Positions 17,172 through 24,478 of a stretch of DNA of 64,000 nt are shown piece by piece. A program made the translations under genes and the position numbers. The DNA is taken from the NCBI GenBank assembly GCA_963663945.1, contig OY760687.1, forward strand, positions 3,286,001 through 3,350,000. Direction: 5' to 3'. Source of the DNA: Bin87 sp963663945 (GTDB taxonomy: Bacteria > Chloroflexota > Dehalococcoidia > Lucifugimonadales > UBA3495). The stretch's first letter is position 1. Every line of letters starts with the position of its first letter. The notes below the pieces were generated by a model. The model ran no database searches, was not told the DNA's origin, and saw only the letters and a list, made by a program, of their open reading frames with translations.

Positions 17172-17468
17172 GGCGTGCTGCCCGTTGCCCTGCGTCATGG
17201 CGCCGAGCCTCATGCGTGCCCAGTTTGGTGGCGGGGAAACGTCAGAATCAGGATTTGCCGGATTTATGGATTACCAGGATTGGGAGCGCTTTGCCCCGAA
17301 TGGCCTCAATCCGGCCAATCCGTGAATCCTGATAATCCTGATTCTGACAAACTACCCAGGCGGCGTTAATTGGCGGCCCTGGGTCGAAAGCATGGGCGCC
17401 GCGGCGGGAGCCGATCTGGCACCGTTCGGTGGTAACATCGGGCCAAGTTCTTGAAGGGAGGTCTCGAG
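17172..17468. other. intergenic region after the urease block
   Basis: This 297 bp stretch contains the family-1 repeat at 17240-17348 and a possible promoter for the next gene (TAACAT at about 17431-17436 in GGTGGTAACATCGGGCC). A similar GTGGTATCATCGGGCC stands before the GlcG gene at 22198-22213. No gene is seen. Confidence 0.45.
17240..17348. repeat. family-1 palindromic repeat, copy 4
   Basis: It begins CGTCAGAATCAGGATTTGCC and ends AATCCTGATTCTGAC, with the internal GGATTGG / CAATCC pairs. It lies 69 bp after the ureD stop. Confidence 0.9.
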
Positions 17469-18311
17469 ATGGATATTGGAGTGAGCGCCAGGGCTTCGAG
17501 CGATTCGGTTGACCCGGCAGAATTGGCGAAACGCGCAGAGGAACTGGGGTTTGAGTCGTTCTGGCTTCCGGAGCATCCCATCCTGCCCGTGCATACCACC
17601 TCCCGGTACGGCGGCACGCCGGACGGGTCGATCCCGGCTTCCATGGCCGACATCGGCGATCCGCTGATCGCCCTGGCCATGGCGGCGGCGGCCACCAGCA
17701 CGATCAAGCTGGGCACCAGCATCAGCCTGGTGCCGGAACACAACCCGCTGATGCAGGCCAAGCAGATCGCCACCCTGGACAAGTTCTCCGGAGGACGGTT
17801 CCTGTTCGGCATTGGCGCCGGCTGGTTGCGGGAGGAAACCGAGATCATGGGCGGTGACTTTGAACACCGCTGGGGCCAGACGCGGGAAGCGATCCTTGCG
17901 ATGAAGGAGCTTTGGACCAAAGACGAGGCGGAGTTCCACGGGCGCTTCTTCGATTTCCCGCTGGTCAAATGCTCGCCGAAGCCGGCCCAGACGCCGCATC
18001 CGCCGGTGCTGCTGGGAGGTTACGCCGCGAACGTGTTCAAGCGCGTTGTGGCCTGGGGCGACGGCTGGATGCCGGTGCGGGTGACCGAAGAACAGGTGCG
18101 GGCCGGCCGCGCCGCCATGGACGAACTGGCCGAGGCCGCCGGCAGGGACCCCAGCTCGATACAACTCATCGTATCCAACGTACAACCGGACCGCGATATC
18201 ATCGCGGGATACGGCGAGGCCGGCGCCAACCGGGTGACGGTGGCCCTGCCGCCGGACACAGGCGCTGAGGGTCTAAACGAGCTGGAGCGCCTGGCGGAAC
18301 AGGTTCTGTAG
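17469..18311 (+). CDS. LLM-class (luciferase-like) F420- or FMN-dependent oxidoreductase
   Basis: A 280-residue TIM-barrel oxidoreductase. The motif ELGFESFWLPEHPILPVHTT with later GTSISLVPEHNPLMQAKQIA and FSGGRFLFGIGAGWLREETE is that of the probable F420-dependent LLM group (Rv2161c-like). GGYAANVFKRVVAWGDGWMP is the typical C-terminal barrel strand. The cofactor (F420 or FMN) and substrate are not decided by sequence. GGGAGG lies 9 bp before the ATG at 17469; a TTG further upstream (17451) is less likely. The next gene starts 2 bp after the stop and is probably co-translated. Confidence 0.9.
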   Translation: MDIGVSARASSDSVDPAELAKRAEELGFESFWLPEHPILPVHTTSRYGGTPDGSIPASMADIGDPLIALAMAAAATSTIKLGTSISLVPEHNPLMQAKQIATLDKFSGGRFLFGIGAGWLREETEIMGGDFEHRWGQTREAILAMKELWTKDEAEFHGRFFDFPLVKCSPKPAQTPHPPVLLGGYAANVFKRVVAWGDGWMPVRVTEEQVRAGRAAMDELAEAAGRDPSSIQLIVSNVQPDRDIIAGYGEAGANRVTVALPPDTGAEGLNELERLAEQVL

Positions 18312-18313
18312 GT

Positions 18314-18640
18314 ATGTCGTCGGGCGGATACCTGAAGCCGCCGGAGAACCTGCCCGCGTGGTCGCTGATGCGCGGCAAGAACGACGGCGGCCAATGGGCG
18401 AGGAACGACGCGGAGATGGGCGACCTGATTGCCTGGGCCGATATTTCCGACTTCGAGCACTACATGGGGCCCATGCCCTTCCCGTACGACAACGGGGCGG
18501 CGGTGCAGTTGTACGAAGCGGCGAAATCGGACGCCTCGGCCCACGGCATCACCTTCAGCCATCAGCACTATGCCGGCGGTTTCCTGGAGGCGGTGTACGA
18601 AGAGTGTCGGATCCGGATGGGACTGGGACCGCTGCCCTGA
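18314..18640 (+). CDS. hypothetical protein coupled to the LLM oxidoreductase gene
   Basis: A 108-residue soluble protein that I do not recognise. It is rich in aromatic residues and has no signal peptide or membrane segment. Visible features are a central acidic/aromatic patch (AWADISDFEHYMGPMPFPYD) and a C-terminal helix (GFLEAVYEECRIRMGLG). The start lies 2 bp after the stop of the LLM gene, which points to coupling and perhaps a shared function, but nothing in the sequence shows a catalytic site. A family-1 repeat follows 57 bp after its stop. Confidence 0.7.
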   Translation: MSSGGYLKPPENLPAWSLMRGKNDGGQWARNDAEMGDLIAWADISDFEHYMGPMPFPYDNGAAVQLYEAAKSDASAHGITFSHQHYAGGFLEAVYEECRIRMGLGPLP

Positions 18641-18696
18641 ACGCCGACGGCATCTTGGCCCGTGACTTCTTGCGTATTCAGATTGCGGCGGGGAAA

Positions 18697-18807
18697 CGTC
18701 AGAATCAGGATTTTCAAGATTTTGGGATTATCATGATTGGAACCGTTCCGTGATGTAAATCTCCCAATCCTGCCAAATCGTAAAATCCCGTAAATCCTGT
18801 TTCTGAC
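18697..18807. repeat. family-1 palindromic repeat, copy 5
   Basis: It begins CGTCAGAATCAGGATTTTCA and ends AATCCTGTTTCTGAC, very close to copy 2 in its left half. It lies downstream of the hypothetical gene that ends at 18640. Confidence 0.9.
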
Positions 18808-18910
18808 GATTTAGGCAGGTGGGTAGGCATCCCGGCCAGCGGCATACGGCTGGTTGACCTGCTTGCCTTGATGATCCAAATTCACGCGGCAACGACCGCG
18901 GAGAGTGGCG

Positions 18911-19123
18911 ATGGCTGATCGTTACACGTACCAGGTTACATGGTCCGCCGAGGATTCTGAGTTCGTGGGACTGTGCACCGAGTTTCCTTCCCTGAGCTGG
19001 CTCGCGCCGACACAGGGGGAAGCGTTCTCCGGCATTCGGCAGTTAGCGGCGGACTGCGTGGCGGATATGGAGGACGACGGCGAGATGCCTCCGAAACCTA
19101 TCGCAGATCGCGCCGGCCTGTAG
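18911..19123 (+). CDS. HicB-like antitoxin domain, short/solitary
   Basis: A 70-residue protein: DRYTYQVTWSAEDSEFVGLC followed by TEFPSLSWLAPTQGEAFSGI is a clear match to the HicB antitoxin fold. Full HicB proteins of this subgroup usually continue for 30-40 residues with a ribbon-helix-helix DNA-binding part after 'PxPIAxR'. Here the frame stops directly after PKPIADRAGL, so the DNA-binding part is missing. No hicA is next to it. It may be a decayed remnant or a stand-alone protein. GGAG lies 9 bp before the ATG; a GTG at 18905 is an alternative start. Confidence 0.65.
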   Translation: MADRYTYQVTWSAEDSEFVGLCTEFPSLSWLAPTQGEAFSGIRQLAADCVADMEDDGEMPPKPIADRAGL

Positions 19124-19139
19124 CGCGCCGGCCTGTCGG

Positions 19140-19484
19140 TCAGATTTCGGTGACGACGGCGGCGACGGCCTCCGCCCGGGAGGGATGGATCGCGATCAGT
19201 TGGTCGAAGCCGCTGGTCTCGAACACGGCGCGCACGTCGCTGGACAGGGAGCACAGGGCCAGGCTGCCGCCCTGCTGCTGCATCCTGCGCACGGCCTGCA
19301 TGATCGCCCGAAGCCCGGCGCTGCTGATGTAATTGAGCCCCTGCATATCGATCACCACGGCCCGGCTGGCGGAACCGGTGACCGACTCCAACTCCTCGTT
19401 GAAGGCCCCGGCATTGGAGCTGTCCAGGCGCTGGTCGGACAGCACGAACACGTTTGCGCCGTCTGAGAGAGCGTCGATAGCCAT
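19140..19484 (-). CDS. STAS-domain anti-sigma factor antagonist
   Basis: A 114-residue protein consisting of one STAS domain (SpoIIAA/RsbV type). The core VIDMQGLNYISSAGLRAIMQ contains the conserved serine that is phosphorylated by a partner anti-sigma kinase in characterised members. LDSSNAGAFNEELES and GGSLALCSLSSDVRAVFETS are the flanking helices and strand. The frame continues upstream to 19538, but the ATG at 19484 gives the canonical start MAIDALSDGANVFVLS and has GAGG upstream. No anti-sigma factor or phosphatase gene is adjacent. It converges with the HicB-like gene (16 bp gap). Confidence 0.85.
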   Translation of the reverse strand: MAIDALSDGANVFVLSDQRLDSSNAGAFNEELESVTGSASRAVVIDMQGLNYISSAGLRAIMQAVRRMQQQGGSLALCSLSSDVRAVFETSGFDQLIAIHPSRAEAVAAVVTEI

Positions 19485-19906
19485 GAGTCCATCCTCGGCA
19501 GGGGGCAAATGTACTGAATGGAAAATGCCGACAGGCACCCGAAGGGAGAACCGGCACGGGATGCCGCCGACGTTGCCCGATTCTGGCGACCGGGCGCAAC
19601 GATGCGCAAGGGAATGGGAAGAGAGTTTCCGGCGTTTTGCGAAGTCGCCCCGCCCGGCGCTGGTTACCCGTCAAATCGGCCTGAATTTGCTCGCAACAAC
19701 GCGACGGGTTCGGGGTTTTTTCGGTAGGAGCCCGCCAAACGCCTGGGGGATGGCGCTCCCGGAGATGCTCACGCAATAGAGCCCGGAAACTGCGTCAGCC
19801 GGCAACCGGCAGGATGCCTCAGACCGGGCCGGTTGCTGCGAACTGCGCCACGCCCGTTGGTGAGGGCCGCTCAGCACGGCAACTCCCTGACGTGGCACGC
19901 AACGTG
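19485..19906. other. intergenic region with no recognised gene
   Basis: Several overlapping short ORFs are present on both strands of this 422 bp stretch but none resembles a protein or has a ribosome site. The stretch should hold the promoter of the STAS gene (minus strand) and the 3' untranslated part of the aldo/keto reductase gene. I see no terminator hairpin or RNA gene. Confidence 0.4.
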
Positions 19907-20893
19907 TCAGCCCGTGAAGCCGGCCCACACCTCAGGCAAGCGAGCCATGGCGTCCGCGGGCAGCGGCCCCTTGGCGGCAAACTCGACGGACTGCTCCAGG
20001 TGCTCCATGCTGGAATACCCCACCAGCACGCTGCTGACGCCGGTGTTGGTCAGCGCGAAACGCAGCGAAGCCTCGACGAGGCTGCCGGCGTAGCCCTCCT
20101 GTTGGAGGAACCGGAAGCCCTCAGCTCGTGATTGATCCTGGTCGTAGTCGCGGCCCGAACCGATGGGCGCGACGCTGGGCACGGCGACAGGATGCCGCGT
20201 CGGCTCCCCGCTCAGCGCGCCGGCGGCCAGAACGCGGATCACCAGCACGCCCATGCCGTTGGCGGCGGCGCGCTCAATCTGGTTGCCATAGTCGGGCATG
20301 TCGAACGCGGGCGGTACGGTGGCGCCGGCACTGGGATTGACCAGGTTGTACACCGACTGGATGGTGTTCAGCGTACTGGAGTCTATGACCCGGTGGAGGG
20401 CGGCGGTCTCGCCCACGGCAGTCATGCCCCAGAACCTGACCTTGCCCTGGTCTCGCAGGTCCCGCAGCGCGTCCGCCACCTCGCCCAGCGTCTCTTCGGG
20501 AGATACCGACCCGCCATCGGCCACGGACACAACGTGGTTGTGCATCTGGATCAGGTCGACCTGCTCCCGCTGCATCCGGGTCAGGCTCTCCTCCACCGCG
20601 GCGATGACGTTGCCTCGGATGCGGCCCGGCTCGTGGGTGGTGACGCGGAACTTGGTGCCGACGTAGACGTCCGCCGATAGCTCGTTCAGCACCCGCCCCA
20701 GGTTGGTTTCCGACTGGCCATCGCCGTAGGATGAGGCGGTGTCGAAGTAGTTGATGCCCAGTTCCATGGCGCGGGCGACGGCGTTGACCTGGTCGCGGTG
20801 CTCGCCGCGGATCATCAGGCCGCCGACGTTGCCGCAGCCAAAGCCAATCTCAGACACGCTGATACCGGTGCTGCCCAGTGGTCGATAGTCCAT
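19907..20893 (-). CDS. aldo/keto reductase
   Basis: A 328-residue NADPH-dependent oxidoreductase of the AKR TIM-barrel family. The start DYRPLGSTGISVSEIGFGCG is typical. The catalytic tetrad residues can be placed: Asp in INYFDTASSYGDGQSE, Tyr in the same motif, Lys in VYVGTKFRV and His in VDLIQMHNHV. The C-terminal SSVLVGYSSMEHLEQSVEFA is the nucleotide-binding end. It reduces aldehydes or ketones; the substrate is unknown. A GTG at 20896 directly precedes the ATG at 20893; GAGG spaced 7 bp from the ATG favours the latter. Confidence 0.9.
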   Translation of the reverse strand: MDYRPLGSTGISVSEIGFGCGNVGGLMIRGEHRDQVNAVARAMELGINYFDTASSYGDGQSETNLGRVLNELSADVYVGTKFRVTTHEPGRIRGNVIAAVEESLTRMQREQVDLIQMHNHVVSVADGGSVSPEETLGEVADALRDLRDQGKVRFWGMTAVGETAALHRVIDSSTLNTIQSVYNLVNPSAGATVPPAFDMPDYGNQIERAAANGMGVLVIRVLAAGALSGEPTRHPVAVPSVAPIGSGRDYDQDQSRAEGFRFLQQEGYAGSLVEASLRFALTNTGVSSVLVGYSSMEHLEQSVEFAAKGPLPADAMARLPEVWAGFTG

Positions 20894-21199
20894 CACGTTA
20901 CCTCATCAAAACGGGTGTGTGCCGTGATGATATGCGCGAGTAGGGCTAGGGGGCAATTGGCAGGCTTGCGGCGTTGGGCTTAAGCGGCCGATGAGACGGG
21001 GCGATGGCAGTGCTACGGCTGCCACGGAGTTGCGCAAAAGAGCATCACAATGCAAACGTAGCACCACGATAGTGCTTTCATACAATCTTATAGGTGTATA
21101 ATGCTCCATAGAAACGGGACCCACCCAATGGTAGTGGAATAAAAGCAACCGGCCTTACCAACAGAAGTAGACTGCCAAGGATCGAGAGATGCACGGGAA
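20894..21199. other. intergenic region between divergent genes, A/T-rich right half
   Basis: This 306 bp stretch separates the aldo/keto reductase from the membrane protein / nuclease-like pair. Its right half (21040-21200) is clearly richer in A and T than the flanking genes and contains a TATAAT box. No gene is seen. Confidence 0.45.
21097..21102 (+). promoter_or_regulatory. possible -10 box for the 21.2-22.1 kb gene pair
   Basis: TATAAT stands about 98 bp before the proposed start at 21200, inside an A/T-rich stretch. A TTTCAT at 21076-21081 could be a weak -35 (15 bp spacer). Assignment is by eye. Confidence 0.4.
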
Positions 21200-21685
21200 A
21201 TGCTGGCAAGGTTAGACGTGAAATTGAACGTAGCGGAGAGGCGCAACCTCGACGCAACGGCCAGGCAACGCCTGGTCGACGCCGAGGAATTTGTGCCGTT
21301 GACGATCGACGCCAGCACACAATTGTTTTCCCTGATGCCCTCCGGTTCCGATTTTCTTACCGCCGACGTTCAAGGCGCCGGGGTGCTAATCAACTACGAT
21401 TGGGTAATGCAAATCCAGACGGATACGATGATCCGCTGCGTTCAAACCCTATGCATCATCGTCAATGCAGTGATTCGAGAACTCGAAACGCCTGTGACCC
21501 TGGGCCTCGTGAAGCCGGTAGACAGCGCGGATCGTTCGCTGTATACGATACTGGAAGAAGAACAACAACGTTCCAAACGGCGGGACCGTTCCAGGGACTG
21601 GAAAGTCGGCGTAACGTCTAGCATTGTAAGCGGAATAGCGGTCCTTTTGATCCAATGGATAATCTTTGGAGGTTGGTTCTTATGA
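21200..21685 (+). CDS. membrane-anchored hypothetical protein (pair with nuclease-like gene)
   Basis: A 161-residue protein that I do not recognise. The first ~125 residues are soluble and mostly helical (for example MIRCVQTLCIIVNAVIRELE). A basic stretch EEEQQRSKRRDRSRDWK (about 120-136) precedes one C-terminal membrane helix, VTSSIVSGIAVLLIQWIIFG, so it looks like a tail-anchored protein with the bulk in the cytoplasm. The start is not certain. Its stop overlaps the start of the next gene (ATGA), so the two are probably made together. Base composition is lower in G and C than the neighbours, which suggests acquisition. Confidence 0.65.
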   Translation: MLARLDVKLNVAERRNLDATARQRLVDAEEFVPLTIDASTQLFSLMPSGSDFLTADVQGAGVLINYDWVMQIQTDTMIRCVQTLCIIVNAVIRELETPVTLGLVKPVDSADRSLYTILEEEQQRSKRRDRSRDWKVGVTSSIVSGIAVLLIQWIIFGGWFL

Positions 21686-22071
21686 TGGCAGTGTCAGGGG
21701 AGGAACTGGTTTCCCAGGCCATTGAGGCCGCACATAGACTGGGGTACCGCGTATACCGCCTGGGTGTGAACATCCCCAGGCGAGGCATCTTTGGGCTTGG
21801 AAAGCGTAAACCAGTACCCACTGCAGACCTCTTGGTCGAGCACGGAGGAAAATCTGCTGTCATTGAGGTCAAGACTGCGACCCCATTGCTGGGAGCGGTA
21901 TGGCAAACGCGCGAATACGGTGACCATGCAGGAGCGCAGGCAATCCTTTGCGTTCCTGATTCCTCTTTGGAGCGGATACCCGAAAGCGTGCGTGAGTATG
22001 CAGATCGCGTCAACGTGCGGTTGTGTTCGGAGTCCACAATTGGTGAGACGCTGAAAGACCTGCTCGAGTAA
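21682..22071 (+). CDS. PD-(D/E)XK-like nuclease-fold protein, putative
   Basis: A 129-residue protein. TADLLVEHGGKSAVIEVKTA (about residues 47-66) has the layout Asp, then hydrophobic strand, then E-V-K, as in the catalytic core of PD-(D/E)XK restriction-like nucleases. The N-terminal helix SQAIEAAHRLGYRVYRLGVN and the later strand AQAILCVPDSS also fit that fold. The assignment is from the motif only. GGAGG lies about 10 bp upstream of the ATGATG start, which overlaps the stop of the membrane-anchored partner. Possible roles are DNA processing or defence; none is proven. Confidence 0.6.
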   Translation: MMAVSGEELVSQAIEAAHRLGYRVYRLGVNIPRRGIFGLGKRKPVPTADLLVEHGGKSAVIEVKTATPLLGAVWQTREYGDHAGAQAILCVPDSSLERIPESVREYADRVNVRLCSESTIGETLKDLLE

Positions 22072-22253
22072 GGTCAGCGACTGGATGTGTTCGCGAGGTG
22101 GCGTCCCTGATATTGGGGCGCTTTTGCGTTTTGATTCATGAGGAGAAACTCGGCGATCACAGCGCAAAAATGTGCGGCGCAAATATTTGGCAGACCCCGT
22201 GGTATCATCGGGCCGCATTTTGGGTTGCGAAACGACTTTCTGGAGGCGTACTG

Positions 22254-22670
22254 ATGGCTACGAAACCGGCACTTACCACCGAGCAGGTCAAGGCGGCGAT
22301 GGACGCGATGCTGGCCAAGGCCAACGAGACCCCAGACGCGCCGGTGGCCATGGCCATCGTGGACGCGGGCGGCGAGATGCTGGCCTACCTGACCATGGAC
22401 AACCTGCGGGTCTTCAGCCGGCGTCACGCCCGGCGCAAGGCGTACACCTCGGCAATCATCGGCCGGGATTCTGGGGAGCATGCCGCCGGGCTGGCCGCCC
22501 AGGGCCGGGGCATCGCCGACATGGGCGACCCCGGGTTCACCTACGGGCAGGGCGGACTGGTCATCATGAAGGACGGCGTGATCCTGGGCGGCATCGGCGT
22601 AGGCGGCTACCCCAGCGGCCAGGCCGACGAGGACCTGTCACGGGTGGGATTGGACGCGATGAATCTGTAG
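22254..22670 (+). CDS. GlcG/HbpS-family protein
   Basis: A 138-residue protein of the GlcG/HbpS fold, known for extracellular haem binding in HbpS and found in glycolate and other catabolic operons. MAIVDAGGEMLAYLTMDNLR, ARRKAYTSAIIG and GGLVIMKDGVILGGIGVGGY are family hallmarks; the C-terminal PSGQADEDLSRVGLDAM completes it. The start ATG at 22254 has GGAGG 8 bp upstream. A TATCAT at 22203-22208 is a possible -10 box. Function here cannot be stated beyond the family. Confidence 0.85.
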   Translation: MATKPALTTEQVKAAMDAMLAKANETPDAPVAMAIVDAGGEMLAYLTMDNLRVFSRRHARRKAYTSAIIGRDSGEHAAGLAAQGRGIADMGDPGFTYGQGGLVIMKDGVILGGIGVGGYPSGQADEDLSRVGLDAMNL

Positions 22671-22691
22671 CCGCGACGGAACCAATGTGGC

Positions 22692-22719
22692 GTAGGGGCG
22701 AATGGTCATTCGCCCCTAC
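22692..22719. repeat. perfect 13 bp palindrome (GTAGGGGCGAATG type)
   Basis: GTAGGGGCGAATG and CATTCGCCCCTAC are exact reverse complements separated by two bases. Elements with the core 'GTAGGGGCGA' are scattered in intergenic regions of many bacterial genomes. Here it lies 22 bp after the GlcG stop codon and could end or protect the transcript. Confidence 0.8.
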
Positions 22720-22753
22720 AAGTTTTAGAGCGCTATCCAAGAGGGAGTGCATC

Positions 22754-23632
22754 ATGGGGAATTGGGATTTCACGCACCGCACGGCGCGGGTGAACGGGGT
22801 CAACATCCACTACGTGATCGAGGGCGACGGGTACCCGGTGGTGCTGCTGCACGGGTGGCCGGAGATGTGGTTCTCATGGCGGAAGCAGATACCCGTGCTG
22901 TCGCAGGACTACCAGGTCATCGTGCCCGACATGCGCGGGTTCGGTTCCTCGGAGAAACCCCTGCAGGACTACCGGACGCGGACGGCGGCGACGGACATCT
23001 ACGAGTTGGTGCGGCACCTGGGGCACGACAAGGTCGCCATCGTGGGGCATGACATCGGCGTGCGGGTGTCTTACCGCTACTGCCTGGACCACGAGGCCGA
23101 GGTGGACCGGCTGGCCCTGCTGGACGGAACGCATCCGCTGGAGCAGTTGGGTCCGCAGACCCCCGAGGGTGTGCGCGAACGGTGGCACTCATACTTCCAC
23201 CAGATCCCCGACCTGGCGGAGCACCTGGTGCGAGGCAACGAGGAAGCCTACCTGCGGCACTTCTACCGCAACTGGTCGGTGAACCAGGCGATGATGTCGG
23301 ACGAGGAGGTGGCGGTGTATGCGACGGCCTACTCACAGCCCGGGGCGCTGCGGGGCGGTTTCTCCTACTACCGGGCGGCGGCCTACGAGGACCCGCCGGA
23401 CTGGCGCGCCGACGCGGAACGGGTGCTGGACATTCCGGTGCTGTACCTGTGGGGCGAGCGGCGGCAGCGCACCTCGGCGGCCAGCGGATTGGATCCGGAG
23501 GCGTCGTGGCAGAGGGCGGCTTCCAACCTGCGCACGCAGTTCATCGCCGGCGGCGGGCACTTCCTGCACGAGGAGAAGCCGGACGAAGTGAACGCAGCGC
23601 TGCTGGCGTTTCTGGGGGAGATTGGCGCCTAG
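22754..23632 (+). CDS. alpha/beta hydrolase, epoxide hydrolase-like
   Basis: A 292-residue alpha/beta hydrolase. VVLLHGWPEMWFSWRKQIPV contains the HGWPE oxyanion motif of epoxide hydrolases. DMRGFGSSEKP and the nucleophile elbow GHDIGVRV, with Asp as nucleophile, follow in order. The acid lies in the cap/late region (about ERRQRTSAAS) and the catalytic His in AGGGHFLHEEKPDEV. Haloalkane dehalogenases share the Asp nucleophile, so they are the alternative. The long frame upstream (to 22172) is the shadow of the GlcG gene; the ATG at 22754 is chosen because the family starts there. Confidence 0.9.
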   Translation: MGNWDFTHRTARVNGVNIHYVIEGDGYPVVLLHGWPEMWFSWRKQIPVLSQDYQVIVPDMRGFGSSEKPLQDYRTRTAATDIYELVRHLGHDKVAIVGHDIGVRVSYRYCLDHEAEVDRLALLDGTHPLEQLGPQTPEGVRERWHSYFHQIPDLAEHLVRGNEEAYLRHFYRNWSVNQAMMSDEEVAVYATAYSQPGALRGGFSYYRAAAYEDPPDWRADAERVLDIPVLYLWGERRQRTSAASGLDPEASWQRAASNLRTQFIAGGGHFLHEEKPDEVNAALLAFLGEIGA

Positions 23633-23670
23633 CGCAAGTGCTATGCTGGGAGTGAGGAGAGAGCATCGCG

Positions 23671-24054
23671 ATGACGACGCCAGAACCCAAGCCGCTGCTG
23701 ACGCGGGATGACCTGCCGCTGGAAGCTATCGCCGAGATCTGCCGGCGATGGGGGGTGCGGGAGATGGCCGTTGATCCCAGTCAAACCCGCCCTCCTCCAA
23801 ATCCCTTCCCGTTCATGCCGGATGACAACCCGTTCCGGTCCGTTGACCTGTACTTGATCGTAGATTTTGGGCCAGGCGAACGTTCCTGGTACTTCAAGAA
23901 GCACCACATGGACGTAGTTGAAGATTTGTACAACCTGCTGGGCTGCCACGTCTGGATTGAGGAAAAAGACACCCTGGAAAAGCACATAGCAAAGGGCACG
24001 GAGTGGGCCAAGCGTGAAATGGAAGCCCGTGATGTTATCTACACCGCCGGATGA
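23671..24054 (+). CDS. degenerate nucleotidyltransferase (MNT)-like partner of HEPN protein
   Basis: A 127-residue protein. LEAIAEICRRWGVREMAV at the N-terminus and VDLYLIVDFGPGERSWYF, then HHMDVVEDLYNLLGCHVWIE, follow the order of minimal nucleotidyltransferase (MNT) proteins such as MntA. The catalytic GSx(R) motif is absent: a Pro-rich segment (SQTRPPPNPFPFMPDDNPF) replaces it, and only the hydrophobic DLYLIVDF strand of the DxD region remains. It is therefore probably not an active enzyme, or is a distant variant. The following gene, which overlaps, encodes a HEPN (DUF86-like) protein, as in HepT/MntA pairs. Confidence 0.65.
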   Translation: MTTPEPKPLLTRDDLPLEAIAEICRRWGVREMAVDPSQTRPPPNPFPFMPDDNPFRSVDLYLIVDFGPGERSWYFKKHHMDVVEDLYNLLGCHVWIEEKDTLEKHIAKGTEWAKREMEARDVIYTAG

Positions 24055-24400
24055 ACGGGGCCCTGACGAATCCAATCGCCTTCGTCAGCTCGAACATTGG
24101 TGTGAGGTTATTGCTTGGCTCCGACACCATCACGCGTCGGAATATTTGGCGGGAGAACTCAGGTCGCGGCTAGCCGTTTATCAAGCGATATGCTTGCTAG
24201 CTGAAATGGCCAAGCAGACCGGGCCGAGTATATTGAGAACCATTCCTAATGCTGACTGGAGCGAGCTAATTCGGACGCGAGTTGTTCTCGCGCATATTCC
24301 CTGGCGTGCGGAATCCGAAACGGTTTGGAGAATAGTCACCGACACTGTGCCAGAATTACAGGAGGAATTGCGTCGCGCAATCGCAGAACGACCGGAATAG
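24032..24400 (+). CDS. HEPN-domain (DUF86/HepT-like) protein
   Basis: A 122-residue, helical protein. The C-terminal half RTRVVLAHIPWRAESETVWR carries the HEPN R-x4-H pattern (R-VVLA-H), followed by IVTDTVPELQEEL as in DUF86 proteins. SRLAVYQAICLLAEMAKQTG resembles the central DUF86 helix. Characterised HepT proteins are RNA-targeting toxins or substrates of MNT adenylylation. The ATG at 24032 has GGAAG upstream; an ATG at 24014 is possible. Either start lies inside the preceding MNT-like gene. It ends before a strong terminator. Confidence 0.7.
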   Translation: MLSTPPDERGPDESNRLRQLEHWCEVIAWLRHHHASEYLAGELRSRLAVYQAICLLAEMAKQTGPSILRTIPNADWSELIRTRVVLAHIPWRAESETVWRIVTDTVPELQEELRRAIAERPE

Positions 24401-24426
24401 CAGTGCGCCTGCCTTCTCTCAAAACG

Positions 24427-24454
24427 AAAGGCCCCGCCGGTTGGCGGGGCCTTT
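24427..24454. terminator. bidirectional hairpin terminator
   Basis: AAAGGCCCCGCC and GGCGGGGCCTTT form a perfect 12 bp stem with a four-base loop. A-rich and T-rich ends make it usable in both directions, serving the HEPN gene on the plus strand and the LLM gene on the minus strand, which converge here. Confidence 0.85.
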
Positions 24455-24478
24455 GCTTGTGCCGGAAGTTTCGGGAAA

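Noticed and set aside
22692..22719. Operator for the epoxide hydrolase gene
   Set aside because: The same GTAGGGGCGAATG-type palindrome is common in other bacterial genomes at unrelated sites, so it is treated as a dispersed repeat or transcript-end hairpin.
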